64,000 nucleotides of DNA from Aequorivita soesokkakensis (GCF_001641085.1 NZ_LXIE01000001.1:62001-126000); one strand, 5' to 3'. Shown: positions 41,675 through 52,227, numbered from the stretch's first letter. A program made the numbers and translations. Notes: generated by a model from the sequence alone, not told the origin.

Positions 41675-44608
41675 CTAACTTTTTAGAGCATTTTTCAAAA
41701 TGGTTACTGGATGCAATGCTTTCCTGCCCGTACCGTCAAAAATTTGATGTCTGCAGCTTGTTCCGTTGGCTGAAATAATTGTTTCATTACTAGATTTTCT
41801 TACTGAAGGGAAAAGCTTCAACTCCCCTATTTTCATACTTATATCGTAATGTTCTTTTTCATAGCCAAAACTTCCAGCCATCCCGCAGCAACCCGAAGGA
41901 ATGATTGTTGGCTTGTAATTTTCGGGAAGGTTTAAAATATCAAAAGTAACTTTTTGGTTGCTTAATGATTTTTGATGGCAATGCGAATGGATCTTAATAT
42001 GTTTTTCTTCGGAAGTGAACTGGGCAGAAAAAATGTTTCCGGTTTGAATCTCAGTAGCCAAAAATTCTTCTATTAAAAAGGTGCTTTTTGAAATGTTTTC
42101 AGCAGCAGTTTTATCGTCCGCCAAACGAAGATATTCGTCTCGAAAAGATAAGATTGCTGAGGGTTCAATACCTACAAGCGGAGTTGTTTCCGAAACCCTA
42201 TCCATTAAATAAAATATGTTTTTATCGACTTCTTTTTTTGCTTCCTCCAAAAACCCTTTTGATATTAATGCCCTTCCACTGTCCAAGGTATCAACAACGG
42301 TTACTTTGTAGCCTAAACCCGTTAAAAGAAGAAAAGAATCCAGTGCAATTTCAGCATCCAAATAATTGCTTAATTCATCAACAAATAGCAATACATTTTT
42401 GTAAATTTTCTTTTCAACTGAATATGCTGTAATTATTTGATTTTTATTGCTTTGTATAACATTACTGAAACTTTTAATGGAAACTTTTGGTAAGAACCGA
42501 TTTTTATGGATACCACCTATATTCTTAATTATTTTTGAAGTAAAATCATTCGAAAAAAACCAATTTGAAAGTCTCGGAAACCTTGAAGCCATTTTATTCA
42601 GTTTCGTACTTTTTCCGAATAATTTATTTGAAAATGAAATACCATTTGTTTTATTGTACTGATATAAAAATTCAGCTTTAGCAGTGCTTATATCCACATT
42701 GCTGGGACATTCGCTGGCGCAGGCTTTACAGCTTATACAAAGATCAAAGACTTCTTTTAATTCTTCGGAATTGAACTTATTTGCAGTTCCATTGTTAGTC
42801 AAAACCTCCCGTAACGCATTCGCTCGGGCTCGGGTTGTATCTTTTTCGTTTTTTGTGGCATGATAGCTGGGGCACATTGCTCCGGAAGCATTTTCAGTTT
42901 TTCTGCAATCTCCGCTGCCGTTGCATTTTTCTGCAAGACGAAGAATTCCTTCAGAATCACTAAAATCCAGCAAGGTTTCTATGTCGGGCTCTTTTCTGTC
43001 AATTTCATAGCGAAGTGATTCGTCCATTTTATAGGCATCAACAATTTTCCCGGGATTGAATATGTTTTGGGGATCGAAAGCTGATTTAATTCGCTTTAAA
43101 AGACCATAATTTTTTTCTCCAATCATAAATGGTATAAACTCCGCGCGAACAATGCCATCACCGTGTTCGCCAGAAAAGGAACCTTTATATTTTTTGCAAA
43201 GTTTTGCAACATCTGTGGTAATATTTCTAAAATACTCCACACCTTCCATTTCCTTCAAATTAAGGATTGGCCTCAAGTGCAGCTCGCCCGCACCTGCGTG
43301 TGCATAATAAACCGCTTGTTGATTGTAGTTTTTCATCAACGCGGAAAATTCATTTATATAGGCAGGTAAATCTTCCAAAGCCACGGCTGTATCTTCAATA
43401 CAGGCTACAGCTTTTCGGTCTCCGACCATATTTCCCAATAAACCCAACCCCGCTTTTCGAAGTTCGAGCGCCATATCAATTTCCTCGCCCCTCAAAACGG
43501 GATTGTGATAACTGTAATTAGATATATTTAATGCCCCAACTAAGGAATCTATTTGCTTTTCCAAATCTTCTTCCGAAGTACTCTTTAACTCCAGCAAAAG
43601 AATTGCCTTTGGATTGCCTTCCACAAAAAAACGGTACGGCTCGTAAGTTTTGTTTTTTTTGGTACAGTCCAAAATCACATTGTCCATCATTTCGCAGGTA
43701 TGCAAATTGTATTGCATTGCAACAACCACATCATTCAGACAGTCTTCAAGGTTTTTATAATGTGTTGCAACCATTGCGGTATATTTGGGAGGCAATAGGT
43801 CTAGCTGAAGTGTGATTTCTGTTGTAAACGCAAGGGTTCCCTCGCTTCCGCATAAGAGATTACAAATATTTATTTCTTCATTGAAATCCCCGAAAACAGA
43901 CGTATTCAGCAAACTATCAACCGCATAGCCCGTATTTCTTCGGTGTATTTCTGGCTTTGGAAATTCTTTCCAGATCTCCTTTTGTGTATCTTTAGAAATC
44001 AATTCATTATAAAGGGTTTTACAAATTTTTCCTTCCAAGGAATTTAACTCTGTTTTATTCAAAAAAGCTTCTTTTGGAAGGGATTCAAAAACAGCTTCAC
44101 TGCCGTCGGAAAGTACAGTTTTCAATTTTAAAACTTTATCGCGCGTTACTCCATACTGAATTGAGGTTGTTCCGCTGCTATTATTGCCGACCATTCCGCC
44201 AATCATACAACGATTGCTGGTAGAAGTATTTGGACCGAAGAAAAGCCCGAATGGTTTTAAATGGGCATTTAGTTCATCGCGAATAACTCCGGGCTGAAGC
44301 GTTACCGTTCTCTTTTCAACGTCAACGGATAAAATCTTGGTGAAATGTTTTGAAACATCAACCACGATTCCATCGCCAACGCATTGCCCTGCTAGGGAAG
44401 TGCCAGAGGTTCTGGGAATTAGCGAGGTTTTGTTTTTTGAAGCAAAATCAATTAATTGTTTGATTGCTTCATCATTTTTTGGATAGGCAACTGCAAGTGG
44501 AATTTTTCGATATACGGAAGCATCTGTGGCATAAATACTTGTGTGAAGTGAATCTGTGAAAAATTCACCATTAAATATTCTTTCAAAATCCTGAAGTTTT
44601 CTTTTCAT
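41675..44608 (-). CDS. FAD-linked oxidase / 4Fe-4S / CCG fusion (D-lactate or glycolate dehydrogenase type)
   Basis: This 977-residue fusion joins an FAD-binding PCMH domain (about 45-270; PRTSGTSLAGQCVGDGIVVD, GMVGNNSSGTTSIQYG), an FAD-oxidase C-terminal domain (to 530; GELHLRPILN, SGEHGDGIVRAEF), a ferredoxin-like cluster site (CISCKACASECPSNVD near 625), and CCG-type cysteine motifs at the end (HCHQKSL, PSGCCGMAGSFGYE). It oxidises a 2-hydroxy acid, probably D-lactate, passing electrons to the quinone pool. It is convergent with the lpxH-like gene by one base. Confidence 0.9.
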   Translation of the reverse strand: MKRKLQDFERIFNGEFFTDSLHTSIYATDASVYRKIPLAVAYPKNDEAIKQLIDFASKNKTSLIPRTSGTSLAGQCVGDGIVVDVSKHFTKILSVDVEKRTVTLQPGVIRDELNAHLKPFGLFFGPNTSTSNRCMIGGMVGNNSSGTTSIQYGVTRDKVLKLKTVLSDGSEAVFESLPKEAFLNKTELNSLEGKICKTLYNELISKDTQKEIWKEFPKPEIHRRNTGYAVDSLLNTSVFGDFNEEINICNLLCGSEGTLAFTTEITLQLDLLPPKYTAMVATHYKNLEDCLNDVVVAMQYNLHTCEMMDNVILDCTKKNKTYEPYRFFVEGNPKAILLLELKSTSEEDLEKQIDSLVGALNISNYSYHNPVLRGEEIDMALELRKAGLGLLGNMVGDRKAVACIEDTAVALEDLPAYINEFSALMKNYNQQAVYYAHAGAGELHLRPILNLKEMEGVEYFRNITTDVAKLCKKYKGSFSGEHGDGIVRAEFIPFMIGEKNYGLLKRIKSAFDPQNIFNPGKIVDAYKMDESLRYEIDRKEPDIETLLDFSDSEGILRLAEKCNGSGDCRKTENASGAMCPSYHATKNEKDTTRARANALREVLTNNGTANKFNSEELKEVFDLCISCKACASECPSNVDISTAKAEFLYQYNKTNGISFSNKLFGKSTKLNKMASRFPRLSNWFFSNDFTSKIIKNIGGIHKNRFLPKVSIKSFSNVIQSNKNQIITAYSVEKKIYKNVLLFVDELSNYLDAEIALDSFLLLTGLGYKVTVVDTLDSGRALISKGFLEEAKKEVDKNIFYLMDRVSETTPLVGIEPSAILSFRDEYLRLADDKTAAENISKSTFLIEEFLATEIQTGNIFSAQFTSEEKHIKIHSHCHQKSLSNQKVTFDILNLPENYKPTIIPSGCCGMAGSFGYEKEHYDISMKIGELKLFPSVRKSSNETIISANGTSCRHQIFDGTGRKALHPVTILKNALKS

Positions 44609-44740
44609 AGCTGGAACTGTAAATGTAGAAAAATCCTTAACAAAACTTTGTAAATTTTACAGTGTGGATTAGCATCGCGTTAACTATTAACACTTAATAA
44701 TAGACCTATTTTTACAACGTTTATAACTAAAAGAAAAATT

Positions 44741-45241
44741 ATGAAAAAATCAATTTTATTAATATTGCTAATTATTGGACTTGGCTCGCAAGCCAACGCT
44801 CAAGAAATTTCAAAGAATGCAATCGGGATTCGCCTTAGTGAAAGCGATGGTTTTGGTCCCGAAGTTAACTATCAGCGTGCCGTTGGTGATAATAACCGAT
44901 TGGAACTTGGTTTGGCATTTCACAGCAAACGTTATTGGGATGCCGTAAAATTTACCGGTATTTATCAATGGGTTTGGAATATTGATGGTGGCTTTAATTG
45001 GTATGCTGGCCCGGGTTTGGGAGCAGGTATTGTAAGTTATGACAGAAAGCATAAAGATTATCCATACGATGATAGATATAATGATTCGGAAGCGTTTGGC
45101 TTTTTAACTGGAGATGTTGGGATTGAATATAATTTTGATTTTCCGTTACTTATTTCTTTCGATTTTAGACCACAAGCAAATTTGGGTTATAGAGATGACG
45201 TTAGTTTTGACGTAGGTTTGAGTGCGCGGTACCAGTTTTAG
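44741..45241 (+). CDS. Small outer-membrane beta-barrel protein
   Basis: This 166-residue protein has a signal peptide (1-20, ending ANAQ), then about eight amphipathic strands ending in the outer-membrane terminal aromatic YQF. Lengths suggest an eight-stranded barrel like OmpW/OmpX types, but no family motif is decisive. TTAAC repeats (44680-44692) lie upstream, similar to those before the two-component genes. Function unknown. Confidence 0.75.
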   Translation: MKKSILLILLIIGLGSQANAQEISKNAIGIRLSESDGFGPEVNYQRAVGDNNRLELGLAFHSKRYWDAVKFTGIYQWVWNIDGGFNWYAGPGLGAGIVSYDRKHKDYPYDDRYNDSEAFGFLTGDVGIEYNFDFPLLISFDFRPQANLGYRDDVSFDVGLSARYQF

Positions 45242-45267
45242 AAAATCAATCCATATTATTTTGAAAG

Positions 45268-45295
45268 AAAAGCCCCACCTTGAAATGGGGCTTTT
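45268..45295 (+). terminator. Terminator after the small barrel gene
   Basis: Stem AAAAGCCCCA (45268-45277) with TGGGGCTTTT (45286-45295), 8-base loop. Confidence 0.85.
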
Positions 45296-45375
45296 CCCTT
45301 TTAAAAAACAGGGAAAATCCTGTTTGTTACTATTAAAATTTGTTGCAATTTTATGAAATTCAATAAATTAAGATT

Positions 45376-46830
45376 ATGGAAAAGCACTATGTAGATATAC
45401 ATTGTCATCCCTCGTTAAAACCGTACAGCAAAAGTTTTAAATATAATCCCACTAAACAAAACGCGCTGGACCCGAACCGGAAAAATTCCATTTGGCACTA
45501 CAGTCCGCCAAATTTTCTCGAAAAATTTGTAAACAGAATTGTTACCCTTACCAAATTTACCCAAACAGATTTAACTGCTTTGGCAAAATCCAAAGCCAAA
45601 GTAGTTGTGGTTGCTCTGTATCCTTTTGAAAAGCATTTTTTCGGAAAAGAGATTATTGGTGTGAAAGGCGTTACAGATGTAATGGTAAATCTTGCTGCAA
45701 GTATTAGCCAATCCCGAATGGATTATATACGAAGCAATAATGATTATTTCATGGATTTAATGGATGAGTACCATTATTATCAGCAATTGCACAATCAAGT
45801 CGAAAATATTGATGGAACAATCTATACCTACAGGCTTGTGAGGAATTATAAAGATATTGAAAGCAATTTTGCACAGGAAACGGATTTTAAAAAGATAATA
45901 AATATTGTTATTACCATTGAAGGCGGCCATAGTTTCAATAGTGGTTTGGACATGAATAAGGATATGGCCAGCCGAACGGAAGTTATAGGGAATGTTAATG
46001 CTATAAAAAATTGGGAACATCGCCCTATGTTTCTTACACTTGCCCATCATTTTTACAACGAACTCTGCGGACATGCGCGCAGCATTACAATGGGAATGAT
46101 AAAAAAGAACCAAGATCGGGGTCTAAATAGCGGCATAACTGAACTGGGATATGAAGTCATAGATTTATTGCTTGACGATACAGAAGGAAAGAGAATCCCC
46201 ATAGATATAAAGCATTTGAGTACGCCATCGCGAAAGGCTTATTATAAATTGCTGGATACAAAGTACGTTTCCGAAAAAATACCAATTATAGCTAGTCACG
46301 GTGCGTGTAATGGAAAGCATTCTATAGTATCATGGAACCAAACTGATTTCCCCGAACACGAAGAATGGTTTTGTGATATTGATATTAATTTTTATGATGA
46401 AGAATTGATACGAATTGCCCACAGCAACGGCATATTTGGAATACAATTGGACGAACGCAGAATAGGAAGTAATAAAGCCATTTCTGAAAGTAAAATGATT
46501 TTTCCCAATAAACGCAAACAGCTCAACAAAAAAGCTTTATTGGTTTGGCGGCAAGTGCAGCATATTGCTGAAGTGCTTGATAAGGAAGGTCTATTTTGTT
46601 GGGGAATACAAAGTATTGGCAGTGATTTTGATGGAATCGTGAACCCAATTAATGGGCTTTGGACTGCAGAAAATATGAAGGATTTGGCTGAGGAAATGTT
46701 GAACCACGCAAATGAGTATCTTTCAAAAAATCTAATACGCCTAAATGAGTTCAACAGAATTAATGCTGAAACCATTGTAGAGCGTGTAATGCACGGAAAT
46801 GCTATGGAATTTATAAAAAAGAATTATTGA
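45376..46830 (+). CDS. Peptidase M19 (membrane dipeptidase)-like protein
   Basis: This 484-residue TIM-barrel protein of the renal-dipeptidase superfamily has the metal motif DIHCHPS (8-14), the Glu of TIEGGHS near 180, LTLAHHFYNELCGHA near 220, SHGACNG near 310 and SDFDGIV near 418. It has no signal peptide, unlike typical membrane dipeptidases, so it is cytoplasmic. It probably cleaves dipeptides or related amides. The gene ends by overlapping bshA by 7 bases tail-to-tail. Confidence 0.85.
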   Translation: MEKHYVDIHCHPSLKPYSKSFKYNPTKQNALDPNRKNSIWHYSPPNFLEKFVNRIVTLTKFTQTDLTALAKSKAKVVVVALYPFEKHFFGKEIIGVKGVTDVMVNLAASISQSRMDYIRSNNDYFMDLMDEYHYYQQLHNQVENIDGTIYTYRLVRNYKDIESNFAQETDFKKIINIVITIEGGHSFNSGLDMNKDMASRTEVIGNVNAIKNWEHRPMFLTLAHHFYNELCGHARSITMGMIKKNQDRGLNSGITELGYEVIDLLLDDTEGKRIPIDIKHLSTPSRKAYYKLLDTKYVSEKIPIIASHGACNGKHSIVSWNQTDFPEHEEWFCDIDINFYDEELIRIAHSNGIFGIQLDERRIGSNKAISESKMIFPNKRKQLNKKALLVWRQVQHIAEVLDKEGLFCWGIQSIGSDFDGIVNPINGLWTAENMKDLAEEMLNHANEYLSKNLIRLNEFNRINAETIVERVMHGNAMEFIKKNY

Positions 46831-47969
46831 AAACTTGCCGTGGTTTTTTTAGCGATTGCCTCCTCATAAAGTTTTTCATATAAAGGCACAATTTTCTTCG
46901 TATCGTAAACCATTGCAGCTTCAATAGCTTGTTTTTTAAATTTGCCTAAAATTTCATCGGAAGATAAAATCTTTAATGCATTATCTGCCATTTCATCCAC
47001 ATTGCCCACTTCACTTAAAAATCCGCTAACTCCTTCAATATTCACTTCTGGCAAACCACCTGTGTTGCTTGAAATAACGGGCACACCACAAGCCATTGCT
47101 TCCAAGGCTGCCAAACCAAAACTCTCTTTTTCCGAAGGAAGTATAAAAAGATCTGTAAAGCATAGAATTTTATCCACCTCGTTGCTATTTCCCAAGAACA
47201 ATACTTTTTCCTCTATTCCTCTTTTTGCGCAAAGTTTTTCGCAGGTTTCGCGTTCTGGGCCTTCACCAACAATAATCAACTTTGCTGGAATTTTTTTCTG
47301 AATACGGTAAAATACCTCAATTACATCTTTTACCCTTTTAACCTTCCGAAGATTACTAACGTGGGTAATGATCCGTTCATCCCTATCAGCCATCATATCG
47401 CGTTGACAGTCGGTAAATGCGTTTATTTTCTTCGGAATATCTATAAAGTTAGGAACAACATGAATTTCCTTTCGTATGTCAAAAAGATGCAATGTATCTT
47501 CCTTTAAACTTTTTGAAACAGATGTTACCACATCGCTATTATTGATACTGAAAGTAACGGCGGGCTTATAAAAAGGATGATTCCCAACCAACGTAATATC
47601 GGTTCCGTGAAGTGTAGTAACCATTGGAATATATATATTATCCTCTTCCAGCATTTTCTTCGCCATATAACCCGCATATGCATGCGGAATGGCATAATGC
47701 ACGTGAAGCACTTCAATTTTATGGAGTTTCACCATATCAACCAACTTACTGGAAAGCGCAAGCTCATAGGGTTGGTAGTGAAAAAGCGGATAAACCGGAA
47801 CGGAAACTTCGTGAAAGTGGATGTTTTTTGAAAGCAACTCCAATCGCACGGGTTGCTTGTAAGTAATAAAATGAATTTCGTGCCCTTTTTCGGCTAGTGC
47901 CAAACCAAGTTCTGTGGCCACTACCCCACTTCCGCCGAAGGTTGGATAACATACTATTGCTATTTTCAT
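46824..47969 (-). CDS. bshA: N-acetyl-alpha-D-glucosaminyl L-malate synthase BshA
   Basis: This GT4 glycosyltransferase of about 381 residues starts MKIAIVCYPTFGGSGVVATELG, the BshA hallmark. It has HGTDITLVG near 130, the donor motif EKESFGLAALEAMACGVPVI near 285 and TGGLPEV. It makes the first intermediate of bacillithiol from UDP-GlcNAc and malate. I use ATG 47969; the earlier ATG lies 7 codons upstream and adds a non-homologous tail. It is downstream of the GH3 fusion gene on the same strand. Confidence 0.93.
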   Translation of the reverse strand: MKIAIVCYPTFGGSGVVATELGLALAEKGHEIHFITYKQPVRLELLSKNIHFHEVSVPVYPLFHYQPYELALSSKLVDMVKLHKIEVLHVHYAIPHAYAGYMAKKMLEEDNIYIPMVTTLHGTDITLVGNHPFYKPAVTFSINNSDVVTSVSKSLKEDTLHLFDIRKEIHVVPNFIDIPKKINAFTDCQRDMMADRDERIITHVSNLRKVKRVKDVIEVFYRIQKKIPAKLIIVGEGPERETCEKLCAKRGIEEKVLFLGNSNEVDKILCFTDLFILPSEKESFGLAALEAMACGVPVISSNTGGLPEVNIEGVSGFLSEVGNVDEMADNALKILSSDEILGKFKKQAIEAAMVYDTKKIVPLYEKLYEEAIAKKTTASFQ

Positions 47970-48011
47970 TTTGTAGGTTTCAAGTTTCAAGTTTTCTGAA
48001 AAAATTTAAAG

Positions 48012-50930
48012 CTAATAATCTATGGCTTCATAAATCGCTTCCTGGATTTTACTTCGCAAATCAGTCTGTATCAATTTTCGGTTTTCTGAATCGGGAAATG
48101 TTCTGTTTGATAAAAATACGTAAACAATTTCCTGTTCGGGGTCTGCCCAGGCAAAAGTTCCCGTAAAACCACTGTGTCCAAAACTGGTCATTGACACACA
48201 ACCACAGGTTGGTCCTGAGGTTCCCAGTTGGGGTTTGTCAAAACCAACGCCACGCCTCACGTTTTTATCGCAATAATAACAGGTATTGAAAAGCGCCATG
48301 GTCTCAGGTTTAAAATATCGTTTTCCACCATAAAACCCTTCCCATAAATACATTTGCATAATTTTGGCAATATCGTTACTATTACTGAACAAACCCGCAT
48401 GACCACTCACTCCGCCAAGCATTGCAGCCCCTTGGTCGTGAACATAGCCCTGAACTTTCTGTTTTCTGAAAATATCATCCTGTTCCGTTGGTGGAATATT
48501 GTCTTTTGAAAATTTTTCCAAAGGATGGTAGCCAGTATAATTGGCTCCCAAGGATTCATAAATATTTTCTTGTACTATCATTTCCAATGGCTTACCGTAT
48601 TTTCGCTCAAAGTACTGTTTCAAAATATAATACGGAAGATCGCTGTATTTGTATTCCAATTTTGGATTCAAATCGCTTTCGCGGATATCTTTGTAGATAG
48701 TGTCCATATAATCCCTGCGCATATATAGGTTTTCAGCCACCTGCACGTTGAAATCCTTTCCCGGAATATCTGAATAGTATTTTGAGGAAATACCCGTTTT
48801 TTCATCATTAAAAGTGTGACGGTAAAACGGAATCCAAGCTTTTAATCTGGCATAATGCGAAAGCATTTGTTTTAAAGTGATATTTGCCTTGTTTGAATTT
48901 TTATACTCCGGAAGCATTTCAGAAAGCTTTGTGTCAAGGCTCAATTCTTCCTTATCCACCAGCTGCATAATCAAAGGCAGACTTGCTAGAATTTTCGTCA
49001 GTGAAGCAAGATCGTAAACATTGGAATCGCTAACTGCTATTTTTTTGTCGTATTCGTGGTAACCAAAATCCTTTTGATAAATGATCTTTCCTTTTCGGGC
49101 TACCAGAATCTGGGCTCCGGGATACATTCCTTCTCTAATTCCCAAATTGGCAAGTGAGTCTATTTTTTTGAGCTTATAACTATTCACGCCAACACTTTCT
49201 GGAGTTCCGTATTGAAGTCGTTTTAAGGATTTCGTTTTTAAACTACTGCTTAAAGGGAAATCTTCTCCCAAGGAAACGGGTAATTTCCCTTTGGCTTCGC
49301 GTGCGCCAAAAATTAATTGTGCCGACAATTGCTGCGAAACTTTACTGTTTTGATAAGACATAATAACGCCTTCAAAATTGGCCGTTGTTTTCAAATCCAG
49401 CATTGCATAAGGCCGCGCAAAAACATCAAGTATCACAGTATTGGTTCGGGCAATTTCATAAAGCCAAACCAGTTCATTTTCAGAAAACTCAAACTTCTTC
49501 CAAGGATTGTCGTTGCTTTTGTGAAAACCGATGATTACGTAATTGTATTCTTTCAATTTCTGAATATAGTCGTCCAAACTATTTGCCTTTACCCAGTTTA
49601 CGTTGCCATATTTCTTCAGTTCATTCAAAAAATCTTCCCCGGAATCGTCTCCAAAATTTACGTAAGCTATTTTTTTCTTTTGAAGGTCTTTAATGGGAAG
49701 AATAGCTCGATCGTTTTTAATCACTGTCAAAGCGTTATCCATCGCCTCTTCGTAAAGTGCATCATCATTCACCGAATTCAAATCTTCAACTAAATATGCA
49801 GTTTTTATAGGTTTGTAGTGGTTTAAACCAACTTTATATTTTGCATAAAGAATTTTCTTTACGGAATATGCCAATCGCTTTTCAGTAATTAAGCCTTCGT
49901 TAAACGAATTAATAAGAAATTCCATCGCTTTGGGAACATCTTCAGAAATCAAAAGGACGTCATTTCCAGCAAGAAACGCAGCCAATTCGATTTCGCCCGG
50001 CTTTTTGAAATTTGAAGCACCTTTCATATTAAGCGCATCCGTAAAAATAAGTCCGTTAAAACCCAATTCGGTTTTTAATAGATCCGTTACAACTTTTGCG
50101 GAAAGTGATGATGGATAATTAGCTTGGTCTTCCAAGGCAGGAACGTTCAAATGTGCTATCATCACACTGTTGAGGCCTTCGTTTATCAATCTTTTATAGG
50201 GATATAGTTCCAAAGTGTCCAATCGTTCACGTGAAAAATCGACCGTCGGTAAGGTTTTGTGGCTGTCCATATCGGTATCGCCATGGCCGGGAAAATGTTT
50301 TGCGCTTCCCATAATTCCTGCGCCCTGCATCCCTTTCATAAAAGCGAGGGCTTTTTCGGTAACATTGTCCCTATCTTCCCCAAAGGAACGGTTTCCAATT
50401 ATTGGATTTTTCGGATTTGTATTTATGTCAACAACCGGTGCAAAGTTTATGTGAACGCCCAATCGTTTGGATTGCTCACCAATTCTACGGCCAACTTTTT
50501 CAATAATTTTATTGTCCGTAATAGCGCCCAAAGTCATATTCCAAGGAAAAGCATAGGTTGAATCAAGGCGCATTGCCAACCCCCATTCTGCATCCATCCC
50601 GATCATTAAAGGAACTTTGGCTAAGGACTGAAATTCGTTATTTAATTTGGCTTGGCGCACTGGCCCACCTTTTGAAAAGATAACGCCACCCAAATGGTAA
50701 TTGGTAATTAAATCTTTTATTTTATCGGTTTTTTCTTTTGGATCGCTACTGAAAATATCAGCCATAAAAAGTTGGCCCATTTTTTCTTCCAAAGTCATAG
50801 CATCATAAATACTATCGACCCATTTTTTTTGGTTTTGAAAATCGTTTTTAACGATCAATGGGTTTTTATCCTGGGAAAAGGCCGTAAAAGACAGGGTAAC
50901 AAATAGGAATGCAAGCAATAATTTCTTCAT
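48012..50930 (-). CDS. GH3 beta-N-acetylglucosaminidase fused to class C beta-lactamase-like serine hydrolase
   Basis: This 972-residue secreted fusion has a signal peptide (1-20, MKKLLLAFLFVTLSFTAFSQ). A GH3 domain (about 25-350) has the NagZ motif KHFPGHGDTDMDSH (about 211-224) and nucleophile Asp298 (TDALNM). A linker/GH3 C-domain runs to 560. The serine-hydrolase domain (590-972) has Ser643-x-x-Lys646 (ASLTK). It likely trims GlcNAc-MurNAc peptidoglycan fragments in the periplasm while the second domain acts on the peptide side. Start at 50930 gives the signal peptide; an upstream start adds 24 hydrophilic residues. Confidence 0.92.
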   Translation of the reverse strand: MKKLLLAFLFVTLSFTAFSQDKNPLIVKNDFQNQKKWVDSIYDAMTLEEKMGQLFMADIFSSDPKEKTDKIKDLITNYHLGGVIFSKGGPVRQAKLNNEFQSLAKVPLMIGMDAEWGLAMRLDSTYAFPWNMTLGAITDNKIIEKVGRRIGEQSKRLGVHINFAPVVDINTNPKNPIIGNRSFGEDRDNVTEKALAFMKGMQGAGIMGSAKHFPGHGDTDMDSHKTLPTVDFSRERLDTLELYPYKRLINEGLNSVMIAHLNVPALEDQANYPSSLSAKVVTDLLKTELGFNGLIFTDALNMKGASNFKKPGEIELAAFLAGNDVLLISEDVPKAMEFLINSFNEGLITEKRLAYSVKKILYAKYKVGLNHYKPIKTAYLVEDLNSVNDDALYEEAMDNALTVIKNDRAILPIKDLQKKKIAYVNFGDDSGEDFLNELKKYGNVNWVKANSLDDYIQKLKEYNYVIIGFHKSNDNPWKKFEFSENELVWLYEIARTNTVILDVFARPYAMLDLKTTANFEGVIMSYQNSKVSQQLSAQLIFGAREAKGKLPVSLGEDFPLSSSLKTKSLKRLQYGTPESVGVNSYKLKKIDSLANLGIREGMYPGAQILVARKGKIIYQKDFGYHEYDKKIAVSDSNVYDLASLTKILASLPLIMQLVDKEELSLDTKLSEMLPEYKNSNKANITLKQMLSHYARLKAWIPFYRHTFNDEKTGISSKYYSDIPGKDFNVQVAENLYMRRDYMDTIYKDIRESDLNPKLEYKYSDLPYYILKQYFERKYGKPLEMIVQENIYESLGANYTGYHPLEKFSKDNIPPTEQDDIFRKQKVQGYVHDQGAAMLGGVSGHAGLFSNSNDIAKIMQMYLWEGFYGGKRYFKPETMALFNTCYYCDKNVRRGVGFDKPQLGTSGPTCGCVSMTSFGHSGFTGTFAWADPEQEIVYVFLSNRTFPDSENRKLIQTDLRSKIQEAIYEAIDY

Positions 50931-50946
50931 AATATTAAAGTCCATT

Positions 50947-51432
50947 TTATGATAAAAATCTATTGTGCCAACTTTCTGTAGCGGGAACTTCCCAGTTTTC
51001 AAGATATTCTGCTTTTGTATTTACTAGATTGTTAAAGACGACGGTATTTTTTGAAACAGATTTGTCCTTCGCCATTTTTCTGAAATCTGCCAAAGGTTTG
51101 TAAGCAATATAATCGCCAGAATAGAATGTAACGTTCATTTTATCGAGCAAATCCACATCAAATTTTTTTTGAAGGGATTGGATAAAATGGACCGAAGCAT
51201 CAATGCTACAGCCCGAAGCCGAAGCATTTGCCTGATTCAACCCCAAAACTATAAAACGATTGTATTTTATTTCAAGTCCCGCTTCAAGTTCAGCGCCGTG
51301 GGCGGTCCATTTGGTCAGGAAATCTTCAGATAATTGTGTAATTTCAGCAACTTCATCGTCGCTTAGTTTTCTATTGGCCTGATAAATCCAAATTCTGGAA
51401 TCATCGGGCAGGTTTTTAAAATCTGTCAACAT
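50947..51432 (-). CDS. Conserved 161-residue protein of unknown function
   Basis: This soluble alpha/beta protein (DSRIWIYQANRKLSDDEV...NRFIVLGLNQANASASGCSID) of a Flavobacteriia family is sometimes labelled ABC-transporter ATPase. It has no Walker A, Walker B or signature motif, so that label is unsupported. It sits 3 bases after the CCG protein and just before the GH3 fusion, suggesting co-expression with the Fe-S electron-transfer genes. The GCSID motif around residue 78 carries one of its few cysteines. Confidence 0.7.
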   Translation of the reverse strand: MLTDFKNLPDDSRIWIYQANRKLSDDEVAEITQLSEDFLTKWTAHGAELEAGLEIKYNRFIVLGLNQANASASGCSIDASVHFIQSLQKKFDVDLLDKMNVTFYSGDYIAYKPLADFRKMAKDKSVSKNTVVFNNLVNTKAEYLENWEVPATESWHNRFLS

Positions 51433-51435
51433 TAT

Positions 51436-52227
51436 TTATAAATCTTCAGCATTTGCAATCATTTCAGCAATGTCCAAAACCTGAACATTGTCTTCAGCGT
51501 GTTTAGCCTTAACGCCATCGGTCATCATGGTATTGCAAAACGGACAAGCCGCAGCAATAATTTTTGGCGCAGTTTCCAAAGCTTCTTCGGTGCGCTCTAC
51601 ATTTATATCCTTTTTTCCCGCTTCGGGTTCCTTGAACATTTGCGCTCCACCGGCACCGCAGCAAAGTCCGCGGGTTTTGCAACGTTTCATTTCTACCAAT
51701 TCCACTTCCAGTTTTTGAAGCAGTTCGCGAGGCGCTTCATATTCGCCATTGGCTCTTCCCAAATAGCAAGGATCGTGGAATGTGATTCGCTTTCCTTTGA
51801 ATTTTCCACCTTCCACTTTTAAGCGACCTTCTTCCATCAAGGATTTTAGGAATTGGGTGTGGTGCATTATTTCGTAATTGCCGCCAAGGCCGGGATATTC
51901 GTTTTTTATGGTGTTGAAACAATGCGGACAGGCGGTAACTATTTTCTTTACTTCATACCCGTTTAGCACTTCAATATTGCCCATTGCCTGCATTTGGAAA
52001 AGGAATTCATTTCCGGCTCTTTTTGCTGGATCTCCGGTACAACTTTCCTCTGTCCCCAAAACGGCGAAATCTATGTTTGCCTTGTTTAGTATTTTCACAA
52101 AGGCTTTGGTTATTTTTTTTGCTCGGTCGTCAAAACTCCCTGCACAACCCACCCAAAAAAGTATTTCGGGTTGTTTGCCTTGGGCCATATATTCAGCCAT
52201 TGTTGGGACTTTTATTTGTTCGCTCAT
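51436..52227 (-). CDS. CCG-domain (heterodisulfide-reductase B-like) Fe-S protein
   Basis: This 263-residue protein has two CCG-type cysteine clusters: one around GCAGSFDDR...SCTGDP...TACPHCFNT (about 28-108), the other HDPCYLGRAN...KTRGLCCGAGGAQMF (about 150-195). These resemble HdrB, GlpC and LutA. It probably receives electrons from, or passes them to, the membrane 4Fe-4S protein at 52753-54057 on the same strand, as in quinone-linked dehydrogenase modules. Substrate unknown. Confidence 0.85.
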   Translation of the reverse strand: MSEQIKVPTMAEYMAQGKQPEILFWVGCAGSFDDRAKKITKAFVKILNKANIDFAVLGTEESCTGDPAKRAGNEFLFQMQAMGNIEVLNGYEVKKIVTACPHCFNTIKNEYPGLGGNYEIMHHTQFLKSLMEEGRLKVEGGKFKGKRITFHDPCYLGRANGEYEAPRELLQKLEVELVEMKRCKTRGLCCGAGGAQMFKEPEAGKKDINVERTEEALETAPKIIAAACPFCNTMMTDGVKAKHAEDNVQVLDIAEMIANAEDL